Part shown: positions 11,793 to 22,095 of the stretch, one piece after another
How the letters are laid out: each line of letters opens with the position of its first letter
Numbering within the stretch: position 1 is the first letter of the stretch
DNA from: Bradysia coprophila
Lineage: Eukaryota; Arthropoda; Insecta; Diptera; Sciaridae
DNA: 64,000 bases
Assembly (NCBI RefSeq): GCF_014529535.1
Contig: NW_023503334.1
Coordinates: forward strand, 744,001 to 808,000
Direction of reading: 5' to 3'
Notes under the pieces: generated by a model
Databases searched by the model: none
Told to the model about the DNA's origin: nothing
The model's input: the letters and a program-made list of their open reading frames with translations, nothing else
Program-made: the position numbers and the translations under genes

Positions 11793-11978
11793 ATGTCGAT
11801 TATTTGTTTGTCCGATAATGTTATCAGAACTGTAAAGAAAGGTTTGTATCAATGTCAATGGAAGTTAAAGTAGTCTCAACTTATTCGTAACGACAACATC
11901 ATTATCTTATTAGACAGTAAATTTAGAGCGGAGATGATTAATGGAATTTTTATATTGAAACCAAATTTTCAATATTAA
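11793..11978 (+). CDS. Possible very small two-exon gene, 37 residues
   Basis: ATG at 11793 (context CAAAAATG) starts MSIICLSDNVIRTVKK. A G/GTTTGT donor follows 11841; a TCTTATTAG acceptor ends at 11913; the frame continues SKFRAEMING... to TAA at 11978. The 72-base intron is of normal size for this genome. A GTATATAG motif lies about 95 bases upstream and ATTAAA near the stop. I do not recognise the peptide, and a chance combination is quite possible. Confidence 0.15.
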
Positions 11979-12173
11979 AGTGAACACCAGACAACAGCGG
12001 CACACGAAAGTATTTTCCCTCAAGTTTCGGAAGAATTTTGCCGATTTTTGACTCAATTTAAATTATTGTGAACCCTAGCCTATAACTCCATTCACAAAAA
12101 TGTCTAATATATATACAGCCGTGTGATAGATGTTTTTTAACTTGAAATGTACCGAATACTCACATTTTTTTAA

Positions 12174-12350
12174 ACTTCGTCGCACTTTTTCTTCATCGGA
12201 TATGAAAAATATTATTCGTACCGCGGACTAAAAGTCTTTTCCTAGCAACCTCTTTTTTACAGCATTAGATTCCAAAACTCGCCTTCGGCTTACCGGAAAC
12301 GTGTCAGACGCTAAAAAAAACTTTTAGTCCTAGGTACGAAATGTACTATT
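12174..12350. repeat. Foldback repeat, copy 2 of the 299-466 family
   Basis: Same order of blocks as copy 1: CTTCGTCGCACTTTTT, ATATGAAAAATA, CGTACCGCGGACTAAAAGTC, CTCGCCTTCGGCT, CTTTTAGTCCTAGGTACG and AAATGTACTATT. The two copies differ by substitutions and small indels, so this is a dispersed family rather than a recent duplication. Confidence 0.6.
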
Positions 12351-14178
12351 TCTCAACGCAGTGACGAAAAGTAAAACTTTCGTTGCATCTACTGATACAG
12401 CATCATAATGTTCAAAATTTGCAAAATTTAGATGCCCCTGTTGCGTAAATCTTTTAATCTCGGTGAACGTACTTTGTTAGGCTCTAGATGTGTAATTATT
12501 TCGAGGCCACAGGCATAATAAAGCTTAATGAAGTGCTTTGCACTCGATGTCATAATAGTTATTTATGTAACAAGAACCGTATGGATTAGTGTTGCATACA
12601 ATGTTTTATGCAATGAAGAAAATCGAATAATAACCTAAGATAATCTTAGTGTGACTTCCGTAACGCGTGGCTTTGCCCCTTGCAAATCCTTTACCGCACT
12701 AGCGCCGTCGTCCTAACCGTCGTTTAGGAAAAATGTCGTTCTTAGCTTTTGCTGAAAGGTTTTTTTATAGAATAGTTATTTATGCCTCCGAGTGAACAAA
12801 ATTAGCGTATGCTTCATCCTCCATCAGAATAGTAAATATTAAACTATTTAAAGCAAGAGAGTTGCTCAAGTTTTCCCCGTCGGTTGAATAAAAAAAAACT
12901 TTGAACTGGGTACTAAACGTTCGCTGTAATAGCATATAAATATAAATCAGACCGCATGTTCCATGGATTGCACGATTTGGCACGCATTGAAGAAAGTTTA
13001 TTTTCAAAGCTTTTCACATTACAACGAACAATAGAAAATTCTCAAGTTTGTGTTATATTACGAAACTTCGCTCCATTATTTTTGTTGCCGTCAGAGCCTA
13101 TACGATGTAGACCATCTGATTAAAATTGTTTATGAGAGTATCACGGTTGATAGATATATGCATATTATTTTTTGAATTTATTTATTGTAGAAATTTTGAT
13201 GGTCATTCATGTTTTTTCATACGACTTTTGATATACATTTTATGCGTCTCTATCTATCTATATCACTATATTATGCGGCGTATTGTGGTATATATAGCAT
13301 ATAACTAGTGTACGGTGATGGTGTGTCGTATGAAAGAATCTTAAAATAAATATTGTGAATTGTCTATTCGAAATTTTTGCTGAAATTATAAATACTTATA
13401 TAAGTAGAGCGCATCATTTCCATGAACGTGTCGCCGATGATTCATTGATGGTTCACACTAATTAACATACATCGATTTGTCAATTATATTTTGGATGATT
13501 AAAAAAAAAAAATTGGGAAAATTTTGGACATTTTTGAATAAATAAAATTATTTTTTTGTATTTTCGCACAAAAATCCACTTTTTCATCAAAGTATTTGGA
13601 ATGTGAATTTTTGTTTACAGTTCAAGGCATTTATAATTCATTGATGAAAGTTCTTTGACGGATTTTATTATTTGAACAATTTGTTTTCCAATTTTTATTT
13701 TATTTTTATTGCCACAGCGAATATATAGATAATATTTGCGATTATTGATACCGTCACTGAATAGTTACGATAATAAAAAGTCATAAAGATTAAACATATT
13801 GAGCTTATATTCGACGTTTGTGTACAATACATTTTACCCACCCAATACAATACAATGCGAATGAATTAACAGAGAATAGGGGTTGTCGACTTATTCAAAG
13901 CTCTTCAGTTTAAGGATTACACGGTGAGCTTGAAAATGTCCATACCTGATATGTCGTGCACATGAATTTTTTTTATTGATATTTGTAGAGGGCAGCCCCG
14001 TTATTAAGAATCACATAATATTAAAATCGAGTGTAAGGCAAAATATTGCGATAGACGATTTTTTCTTTGTTTGAGACCTAGGTGAATTTGGTATTGCTTT
14101 GTTAGCCCAGAGTCTCACCTTTCCAACGATACCAAACATGCCTTATTTCAACCCTTGGATTTACCGCACATCTAGATT

Positions 14179-14562
14179 TAAGCATGGACGATAATATCGT
14201 TTCCTAAACGATAATATCGTTTCCTAAACGATAATATCGTCGTTGTGACGATATTATTGTATCACACGACAATAATATCGTTTTCCGGACGGTCACAATA
14301 TTATCGTCCGAGCAACGATATTATCGTACAGAAAATGATATAATCGCCGATTGAAACGATATTATTGTTTTTGCGACGATATTATCGTTTCATGCAACGA
14401 TATTATCGTTTCTGCCGTGATAATATCACCCGTGAAACGATATTATTGTTTTTGATACGATATTATCGAATCAGACGACAATAATATTGTTTCGTTGACG
14501 ATAATATCGTTTTCCGGACGATAATATCGTTTTCTGTGGGACGATCAGAGACCGTCCATCTA
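14179..14562. repeat. Array of ACGATAATATCGT palindromes, MITE-like ends
   Basis: About 20 copies of the palindromic unit ACGATAATATCGT (or its complement-like form ACGATATTATCGT), spaced by 4-7 variable bases such as 'ttccta', 'tttccgg' and 'gttttt'. The ends TAAGCATGGACGAT and CCGTCCATCTA resemble the ends of the 37184-37554 element (TAGGCATGGGCGAT / CCCATCCCTA). It may therefore be a related hAT-like element whose interior has expanded as a palindrome array. No clean target duplication was found. Confidence 0.55.
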
Positions 14563-15045
14563 ATAGAACGTTCAGTTATTTACTTTCAAATTTGGCAGTA
14601 GCAACCCTATTTAATTTACAAAAGAAGTGAATTTTGTTTATTTGCTGTTAAACGAAGCTGGAAGTCCTTGAAACCGGTCATCTTCACTGTCGAACGAAAA
14701 TTGTTTTTTATTGACTAATTCGTTTGTTGCTTGTGTCGCACCGGAAAGCCATTATTGCTCCAATTTCCCTTGAGTAATACACGTGAATTTATTTTCGGTA
14801 TCATAGTGTTTTCATGATTTGAATCAACACATCGTAACCGGCATCGTATCGACAACGACCACAGCAATAATAAACGACAAGCTTCAGCAAATGAAAGTAA
14901 AACAAATGAAGTAAACGATTTCTGAAATCAATTTTTGAAAATCTTCGACTAGTGAGGTAAAGTAGCTATTCCCTCACTAGTGAAAACCTTTTCCCTCGCT
15001 CGTAAAGTAAAACGTTATACTTTACACGTGAAAGAATTTGGAAAT

Positions 15046-15134
15046 AATTTGATATCTCGTATCACGATGAGTAAAAGTACCTCGGGCTGAAGCCCTCGGA
15101 TACTTTTACTCATCTGGATACGAGATTTCAAATT
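15046..15134. repeat. Hairpin, about 89 bases
   Basis: AATTTGATATCTCGTAT ... GATGAGTAAAAGTA ... CTCGGG is mirrored by CCCTCGGATACTTTTACTCATC and ATACGAGATTTCAAATT around a GCTGAAG loop. A second small hairpin with CTAGTGAGG/CCTCACTAG lies just upstream at about 14949-14982. Confidence 0.55.
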
Positions 15135-15944
15135 ACTTCACTGGTATAGTAATGTACTATATTATGCTTGCCGTCTGTGACAGGTTAAGGAGCACCTGAC
15201 CAGAATATATTTGAAGTAAAGGGCCAATTCGACGCAGTAGTCAGAATTTTTCTTACAAATTTAGTTTTTTTTTTATTTGAGAGCTGGAATTTCTGTTAAT
15301 CAACTATTCATCACGACACGAACTCTTGCTACTGCTGTCTTATATAAATAAAATTACATGTCTACATTAATGAAGTATAAGATTTTGTATCAGTTACAGA
15401 TGTAACTATGTCTAATTATTCCAGGATCTATTCCGCCAAAATTCAACGATTGGAATTATACTCTTCTATTTTCTTAACATTTTACGTCGTTAGTTCCGGC
15501 ACACATCCTAACAACCATGTTAAAATGTTTGGTTTTCAGAAGACAACAGAAGTTTTATTTTTTTTTATTTTGGAAAAATAATTTGCACTGATGGATTGAG
15601 AGACTTAAACTGTTCCATCGAATCGATTTATTATTTTTTCAGAATTTATTTTTAAAAAATCATCTTTGCACATCTTTGTCGGTTGATGTTTTATTTGTTT
15701 TCATAAGACATTAATTCTCAATATTCTCTAAAAATAAATGGGAGCGTAGCCCATCATCATTGATTTTTTTTGGTCGAAATGTTTCGCTGTAGTATAGAAA
15801 AATATGAATTGATTTCAGGAATCAAATTAAAATAATAAACACCAGTCGGCCAATGCTGAAATTTGTGATTGTGATGGATGCGAACCAGCAATCGAACAAA
15901 ATGTAAAAAAGAAAAATAATTTTGTTTTTGTTAAAAATTTATTT

Positions 15945-17404
15945 TTACTTTTTCTTGAAAAACTTTATGAATATCAAACCGCCTAGAATTAATGCTTCCA
16001 ACAATATTATCAACACCAATATCAACTTATTATAAAATACTGTTCGCTGCATCGATCGCAATATCGAATTCGATTTGCTTAGCCCGTCGTTAGCATTCTC
16101 AAGCCGCCGTTGACTTCGAAGCAACGATTCTCGTTGTTCACCCAGATCCGAAATCACCTAAGAGGATAATGAGACACCAAATTACATTTTGTTCCTTATG
16201 GGCATATTTTTTTGAATTGGTATTTTAGAGCCTCGGCAATTCTCCGCTATCAAAATTTTTTCTCCGCCAATAACGGATTTGTTCCACAGTTTTTCCGGCT
16301 CTTTCCATCCCCGAAAGTTTTGGATGTCCTCAGACATAACTCGGCGGTTCGCTGATGGTAAATTTTCAAAATCTGTAAAATCGTCTATCAGCGGACGCCT
16401 GAGTTTCTATGATGAACGAATAAAACTTGCTGGAGACGATAGAGCGTGAAAAACTACGGAACAAATCCGTTATTGGCGGAGAAAATTTTTTGATAGCGGA
16501 GATCGCCGTAGAATATGGGTTTGAAAATGCAGACCTCCGCCAATTGCAATAGTTTTGTATGATCAGTTACCTCAGATAAAATTTTTAACACTTCATTTCA
16601 TTTCATTTCAGTTTCAAAGTGATTACAAATACAAAAACATCTGCGTAGCTCTAGTGTGACGAAGTCAATTCGAAAGAGCTACGAAAGTGGGGTATCGTAA
16701 GAAAGGTATGACCTCTGACTATAAGATAAAAATCAACTTCGATCAAAATATGTCCACTCACCGAACTTTTGTGTCAAAACGATTTCAAAGGGGTGTATGA
16801 GATTTCATGAAATGAAAAATTTTGTATGGGAAGGAGCAGGTCCGATTTTACTGAATGCTGTTCTGAGCTCCCAAAAGGTCCCTGAATCGATACCCGTTCT
16901 TAGTTTTTGGGAGTATTTCGGAAAAACTTCTTTTTTGTTAAGGAGGGGTGTGTATTTGAGTCAGTTCCACAGACTCAGAAAATCCTGCCTCGTACACCCA
17001 CCGCTTACATTGGATCGACAACAACTCTGTGCAGCTTTGCTCATGTTTTATCTCCACATTACTGAATTTGATAAGAAATCAACATTTGTCGTATGTGAAA
17101 ATAGCGCAGATGACTAACAGTCAGAAAGATGGACAGACTATTTAATATGAAAGCGCTAACAAAGAAAACCAATTTGAGTGGACGATCGGGACGGAACGGG
17201 GACATTGATTATAAAGTAAAAAACACAAACAAATCGACCAAAAAAGCAACAAAACAAAATTACCTGAGTTCCAATATTTTCCGTTTCTATTGCAATTTGA
17301 TTTGATCGGGCTAATGACGCCGAAGTACGTTCAAGTACTTGCCTCCCTTCATAAACAACCCGACGGTTGTCATCATCCCAATCATCATAGCCTCCGCTAG
17401 CCAT
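15945..17404 (-). CDS. Vti1b: Vti1b-like Qb-SNARE, short form, two exons
   Basis: Exons 17404-17264 and 16157-15945 (minus strand) join in phase 0 to 117 residues. The protein is a SNARE coiled coil (LERTSASLARSNQIAIETEN, IGTQVISDLGEQRESLL, RRLENANDGLSKSNSILRSM) followed by a C-terminal membrane anchor (YNKLILVLIILLEALILGGL) and a short FIKFFKKK tail. Vti1 proteins act in late-endosome and lysosome fusion complexes. The mammalian protein is about 230 residues with an N-terminal three-helix Habc domain, which is missing here. The short acidic lead (YDDWDDDNRR) starts directly before the SNARE motif. The 1.1 kb intron carries an inverted repeat. The gene is head to head with Sec15, and AATAAA (minus strand) falls immediately after the stop. 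Confidence 0.85.
16234..16508. repeat. Foldback element in the Vti1b intron
   Basis: Arms of about 51 bases: CTCCGCTATCAAAATTTTTT, CTCCGCCAATAACGGATTTG and TTCC on the left, mirrored on the right as GGAACAAATCCG, TTATTGGCGGAG, AAAATTTTTTGATAGCGGAG. The loop is about 170 bases. The ends CGGCAATT/GATCGCCG are imperfect. Confidence 0.6.
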
Positions 17405-17738
17405 AATTAATTAAAACGCAAATAAAAAAAAACACACAACACTCTCCTCTGCGCCTTTAATATTTTGACATACCCCAGAGTAGCGAAACGAAAATTGGAT
17501 ACGTTTGGAGATGAAAATGAGTGCGTTCTTGTTGTGAGAGTTTTTTTTGTTACGACATTTTATTGACGTTTATTTTTCTACTCTTCGCTCAATCGAAATT
17601 TCTACACACCGATATTGACACTGCTAGTACTTTTTGTTTTCAATGTTGTCATTACTCACAAATTCATTTTGTGTATCAAAATACTCATTCGACTAATATA
17701 AGTTATCAGTGAATTGTGATTTCGTGGGCGTACCTACA
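17405..17738. promoter_or_regulatory. Bidirectional promoter region between Vti1b and Sec15
   Basis: The two start codons are separated by 334 bases and point away from each other, so both promoters must lie here or in the 5' UTRs. No clear TATA box is visible, as is usual for housekeeping genes. Confidence 0.5.
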
Positions 17739-20003
17739 ATGTCGATTCAGGACATCGAAGCCGTCGATGATTTTTTCACATTTCATTCGATACTCGAAGG
17801 AAATTCCAATTACCAAATTCAATTGGAACTGGAGAGTCGGATCCGAAGCCATGACAAGGACATCGAAAGAATATGTAATCTGTACTATCAAGGATTCATC
17901 GATTCGATCCGAGAATTGCTTCACGTCCGATCACAAGCGAAAAGTTTGAACGAAGAAGTGTTGTCACTGGACGTTGCGCTCAACCAAGAATCGTCGGGTG
18001 TACTGTCCAAAGGAAAAGATCTGGTTCGGGCCCGTCAAATTGAGGGAAACATTGCGAATGCCATCGACGGATTGAGTTGTTGTCTACCCGTTCTGGAGTG
18101 TTATACGAAATTACTGCGCCAAGTCAAAGACAAGCGATACTATCCGGCACTGAAAACGTTGGAACATTTAGAGAATGAGCAATTGCCGAAGGTGGAGAAT
18201 TTCCGGTTTACCGCACAAATGAAAGAGGCTGTACCGAAGCTGAAGGAGAACATCAAGAAATCGTCCGAGGCCGATTTTCGAGAGTTTCTGGAAAATATTC
18301 GCAAATTTTCACCCAAAATCGGAGAGGTTGCTATGCGACACACCAAACAGGTGCAGAAACGGGACCTTCGTACCATCATCGAAGAACATCAAATTAGCAC
18401 GACAAGTGATTATGCTGTCGATGAAGAGGACCTCAGCGCCCAGGACCTAATTGACTTTTCGCCAATCTACCGATGTCTGCAAATCTACACCGTGCTCAAC
18501 GATAAAGAATACTTCGAAAAGGATTATCGGAAGCAGCGACGTGATCAAGCAAAATTGGTTCTTCAAGCACCGCAGAATATGCACGACAATTTGGACGCAT
18601 ACAAAAATTACATTTACTCGATCGTCGGATTTTTCATCGTCGAAGATCATGTGATGAACACAGCCGGTGATGTTGTGATACGTTCGTACTTGGATGATCT
18701 ATGGTCAACGTCCCTGCAACGGGCTGTAAATGTACTCAGTATGAGTTCGTCATCATGCACGGATCCCAATGTTTTGCTTAGAATTAAAAATTTGATTATG
18801 CTGTCGATAACGACGTTAAAAATTTACGGCTACACAGTCACACAATTGTGGGACCTGTTGCTGGAGATGAGAGACCATTACAATGAAGTGTTGCTGCAGC
18901 GATGGGTCAACGAATTTCGAGACTTGTTGGACAAGGGCGACTTTCTGCAATTGCAGGTGAACAATCAAGAAGAATATGACGCAATACTCGAACGATTCCC
19001 GTTCCACTCGGAACAATTGGAAAATCAACCATTTCCGAAAAAATTCCCGTTCTCGAAAATGGTACCCGAGGTCTATCACCAAGCCAAGGAATTCATGTAT
19101 GCGTGCATGAAATTCTCGGAGGAGCTAACACTGTCGCCGAGCGAAGTGGCTGCAATGGTACGAAAAGCAGCGAACTTATTATTGACTAGAAGTTTCAGCG
19201 GTTGTTTATCGGCCGTATTTCGCAATCCCAGTCTGGCACTGATGCAAGTCATACAGATCATCATCGACACACAGTATTTGGAGAAAGCCGGTCCGTTTCT
19301 CGATGATTTTGTGTGTAAAATGACCGGTACGCAACAAGAAATCAAGCAAGCACCTTCAGCGATGTTCCAAGCGGCACGCTCTGAAGCTGAAATGCAAGTG
19401 TCGGCCAAACTCTGTTCGAAATTGGATGACTTTTTCGAAGAATTGGAAAGTTATGACTGGCTACTGGTCGAACCAATCGGTCACGCATCTTCGTTCATCA
19501 CCGATATGATCGCCTTTCTTCAGAGCACATTTCAAAGTTTCTCGTATTTGCTGCCGGGTGTTGCACAGGCTGCGTGCAAAAAGGCTTGTGAACACATAGC
19601 TGGTTCGTTTTATAAATTGCTGCTCAGCGATGACGTTAAACAAATCTCGACCGGTGCCTTGCAGCAAATAAGCTTGGACTTAATGCAATGCGAAGTGTTT
19701 GCCGGTACGGATCCAGTACCGGGTCTGAAAGACGGCGAAGCGTTGCGCTATTTTGCCGAGGTGCGTCAATTGTTGGACTTGCTGATACTGGAAGAATGGA
19801 GCACATACTTGCACGATTACGGAAAATCGGAGAATCGGTACAATTTGTTGCAACCATCGACCATTATTATCGTGTTGGAGAAAGTTCGCGAAGCGGATAA
19901 AAAGACAATGTTTTCGGTGCTGAAGAAATCGGAACGAGACAAAAAGAAATTATGGGAAACTGTTCTGAAGCAGCTGAAACAGTTGGCGGAAAGACAGAAC
20001 TAG
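17739..20003 (+). CDS. Sec15: Exocyst complex subunit Sec15 (EXOC6)
   Basis: A single exon encoding 754 residues, close to the roughly 766 of Drosophila Sec15. The start is the ATG at 17739 (MSIQDIEAVDDFFTFHSILE, context TACAATG); the frame is open further upstream but has no ATG. Recognisable family sequence includes the N-terminal coiled coil (IRELLHVRSQAKSLNEEVLSLD), YYPALKTLEHLE, RDLRTIIEEHQISTTSDYAV, and the C-terminal helical bundle with LLVEPIGHASSFITDMIAFL and SYLLPGVAQAACKKACEHIA. Sec15 is part of the octameric exocyst, which tethers secretory and recycling vesicles to the plasma membrane; its C-terminal domain binds Rab11. No introns interrupt the coding region. Two AATAAA signals (20046 and 20054) follow within 60 bases of the stop. 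Confidence 0.97.
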   Translation: MSIQDIEAVDDFFTFHSILEGNSNYQIQLELESRIRSHDKDIERICNLYYQGFIDSIRELLHVRSQAKSLNEEVLSLDVALNQESSGVLSKGKDLVRARQIEGNIANAIDGLSCCLPVLECYTKLLRQVKDKRYYPALKTLEHLENEQLPKVENFRFTAQMKEAVPKLKENIKKSSEADFREFLENIRKFSPKIGEVAMRHTKQVQKRDLRTIIEEHQISTTSDYAVDEEDLSAQDLIDFSPIYRCLQIYTVLNDKEYFEKDYRKQRRDQAKLVLQAPQNMHDNLDAYKNYIYSIVGFFIVEDHVMNTAGDVVIRSYLDDLWSTSLQRAVNVLSMSSSSCTDPNVLLRIKNLIMLSITTLKIYGYTVTQLWDLLLEMRDHYNEVLLQRWVNEFRDLLDKGDFLQLQVNNQEEYDAILERFPFHSEQLENQPFPKKFPFSKMVPEVYHQAKEFMYACMKFSEELTLSPSEVAAMVRKAANLLLTRSFSGCLSAVFRNPSLALMQVIQIIIDTQYLEKAGPFLDDFVCKMTGTQQEIKQAPSAMFQAARSEAEMQVSAKLCSKLDDFFEELESYDWLLVEPIGHASSFITDMIAFLQSTFQSFSYLLPGVAQAACKKACEHIAGSFYKLLLSDDVKQISTGALQQISLDLMQCEVFAGTDPVPGLKDGEALRYFAEVRQLLDLLILEEWSTYLHDYGKSENRYNLLQPSTIIIVLEKVREADKKTMFSVLKKSERDKKKLWETVLKQLKQLAERQN

Positions 20004-20045
20004 GTATATCAATCAATTGTGTAAAAATGTGCGAGAAAATAACAG

Positions 20046-20059
20046 AATAAAGAAATAAA
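20046..20059 (+). terminator. Two polyadenylation signals of Sec15
   Basis: AATAAA at 20046-20051 and again at 20054-20059, about 45 bases after the TAG stop. Confidence 0.65.
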
Positions 20060-20282
20060 ACTAATTTCATCTAACCTGAGAACTGTTTTTTTTACTTGTC
20101 TGTTGGGACAGAACATAAAATCTATTGCGGAGCTCTACATTTAGCTTTGAACTCATCTCGATTCATTTGCATTTGAACGCATTATTTTATAGAGGAAATT
20201 TTCCATTTTTTTTGGGCAAGAAAAAATTCCGCTGCACCATCTGCTAAACGACCTAAATAACCTGAACACAATGTAATTCGTC

Positions 20283-20319
20283 TATATATAGGCATACTTA
20301 GACGATTCAGCTTCAGTCT
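20283..20319 (+). promoter_or_regulatory. TATA box and initiator of the GH32 gene
   Basis: TATATATA at 20283-20290, followed 31 bases later by the arthropod initiator TTCAGTC (about 20312-20318). This is the canonical spacing and gives a 5' UTR of about 63 bases before the ATG at 20377. It shows the gene has its own insect-type promoter although it sits only 374 bases after Sec15. Confidence 0.7.
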
Positions 20320-20376
20320 CATAGCTCTGTCGAAAAGCTAACAATTCGATCCAACGAACAATTTTGCATTCCCACT

Positions 20377-22050
20377 ATGTTCAATCGCAGTGCCGATGCC
20401 ATTCGCAGTTCGACAAGCATTTTATATTTGTTGTTCTCATTACAATTTTTGCATTTATGTTACACGCTATGTCTCGACGATAAATATCGTCCACAACTTC
20501 ACTACAGTCCATCAAAGCATTGGATGAACGATCCCAATGGTAATATGATTCGTTTATCATCAAAATTGTGATGATACCGTCAATGGTAAAAATTAAAAAA
20601 AAAAAAAATCTCATTCGGGACAGGGCTGATATACCTAGACGGAGAATATCACCTATTTTACCAGTACAATCCCAATGCAACAGTTTCTGGACAAGTGTAT
20701 TGGGGCCATGCTATTTCAACGGATTTGGTCCATTGGACAGAGTTACCCATTGCCCTTAGTCCAAATGATATAATAGACGTAGAGCCAGTATCTTTGTTCA
20801 GTGGATGTGCAGTTTTAGATGCAAAGAATTCTTCAGGCTTGCAAACCGGGAGCATTACTCCGATGATTTTATTTTTTACTCAGGCAACGACGAAAAAGCA
20901 ACAACAAAGCATCGCCGTAAGTAATGATCGTGGTAGAACATTCGAAATGTATTCTAAAAATCCGGTTATACCGAATGATGACGAAAAAGTTCCGGATTTT
21001 CGAGATCCGAAAATCTTTAACTGGAAGGATAAATGGATAATGATGGTGGCCGCTGGCGATAAAATTCAATTCTTAGAGTCGGATAACCTACTGAATTGGA
21101 ACTCGATAAGTGAATTCGGTGCAAGACCGCTGCAAGGATCACATGGCGGTGTGTGGGAGTGTCCTGACCTGTTGCCATTTACCGTTAATGGTCAGAGGGT
21201 GTATGTTCTTTTAGTTAGCATTAACCCTGGCGGACCCAATCAAGGATCTGCAACTCAATATTTTGTGGGCTCGTTCAATGGAAAGCAGTTCCTTAAGTCA
21301 GTACTCTACCAACCACTTTGGTTGGACTGGGGACCCGACAATTATGCAGGTGTATCGTGGTTTAACGAACCAAACAATAGGAGTCTGTTGATCGCTTGGA
21401 TGAGTAATTGGGATTACGGGAAATTTTTACCAACGAGCGCTTGGAGGGGACAAATGACACTGCCTAGAGTTTTAAATGTGCAACGGTTAGATGGTAGACT
21501 TCGTTTGCAGTCTCAACCAGCGGCTGAAGTTGACTCATTACGAATTTCTTCGCAATTTTTCGAAACCACCCAGCCACTTTCGATAAGAACAGGTCACGAT
21601 TTTACTAACGATTTAGGTTTTAGGAATTCCCTATTGGAGGTTGACGTTCTGATCGACACACAACTCATGTTTAGTGATTCATTAGCCTATTTGCGTCTGT
21701 GCTTGTTCAATGATCTGGCCGAGGAAGTTTGCGTGGGATATAGTTTTGGATCGAACGAAATTCATTTGGACAGAAGCATGTCTGGTGATACCTCATTCTA
21801 CTCCGAGTTCGCTGCGGTAGCTACAGCCAATCGAGAATCGAAAAACAGATATCTTCAAATGAAAGTCTATCTGGATGTGTCGTCGATTGAAGTTTTTGTG
21901 GACGGTGGCTTTACTACCATGACTGGTTTATTCTTCCCTACCGAAGCGTTCACCCGTGTGAAAGTTGAATTCAACTCAGCTAAAGGTATCAACCAGTTGA
22001 CGCTTCTTTCAGCCACGATTCGTGGATTGAAATCAATTTATGATTGCTGA
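20377..22050 (+). CDS. GH32 beta-fructofuranosidase (invertase-like), two exons
   Basis: Exons 20377-20539 and 20624-22050 join to 529 residues. An 84-base intron falls inside the codon after WMNDPN. An N-terminal hydrophobic stretch (SILYLLFSLQFLHLCYT, residues 14-30) is a likely signal peptide, so the enzyme is probably secreted or lumenal. The three GH32 signature motifs are intact: WMNDPNG with nucleophile Asp52, FRDPK with the transition-state stabiliser Asp182, and WECPDL with acid/base Glu233. The beta-propeller is about residues 40-350 and the C-terminal beta-sandwich about 370-529 (SSIEVFVDGGFTTMTGLFFP). The expected reaction is hydrolysis of sucrose or fructans at the terminal fructose. 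GH32 is missing from most animals; insect copies are attributed to transfer from bacteria. The intron, TATA promoter, AATAAA (22090) and flanking insect genes show it is a resident gene, not contamination. Substrate preference cannot be read here. Confidence 0.93.
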
Positions 22051-22089
22051 ATGTTGGTTGCGAAATTGGCTCGCGTAATTTCCTTAAAA

Positions 22090-22095
22090 AATAAA
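22090..22095 (+). terminator. Polyadenylation signal of the GH32 gene
   Basis: AATAAA 40 bases after the TGA stop of the GH32 protein. Confidence 0.6.

Larger units (their letters stand above)
10561..15944. other. AT-rich intergenic stretch with repeats
   Basis: Upstream of the LYSMD1-like exon 1 on the minus strand and downstream of Vti1b. It holds the foldback copy at 12174, the ACGATAATATCGT array at 14179 and the hairpin at 15046, listed separately, plus a speculative two-exon mini-gene at 11793-11978. No longer coding region is supported. Confidence 0.45.

Noticed and set aside
16797-17117. 106-residue plus-strand open frame in the Vti1b intron
   Set aside because: No recognisable family, no splice or promoter context, and it sits opposite a real gene's intron beside a repeat; probably chance or repeat-derived.
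17709-17738. Upstream extension of the Sec15 frame (ten codons)
   Set aside because: It would need a GTG start; the ATG at 17739 matches the family's N-terminus.
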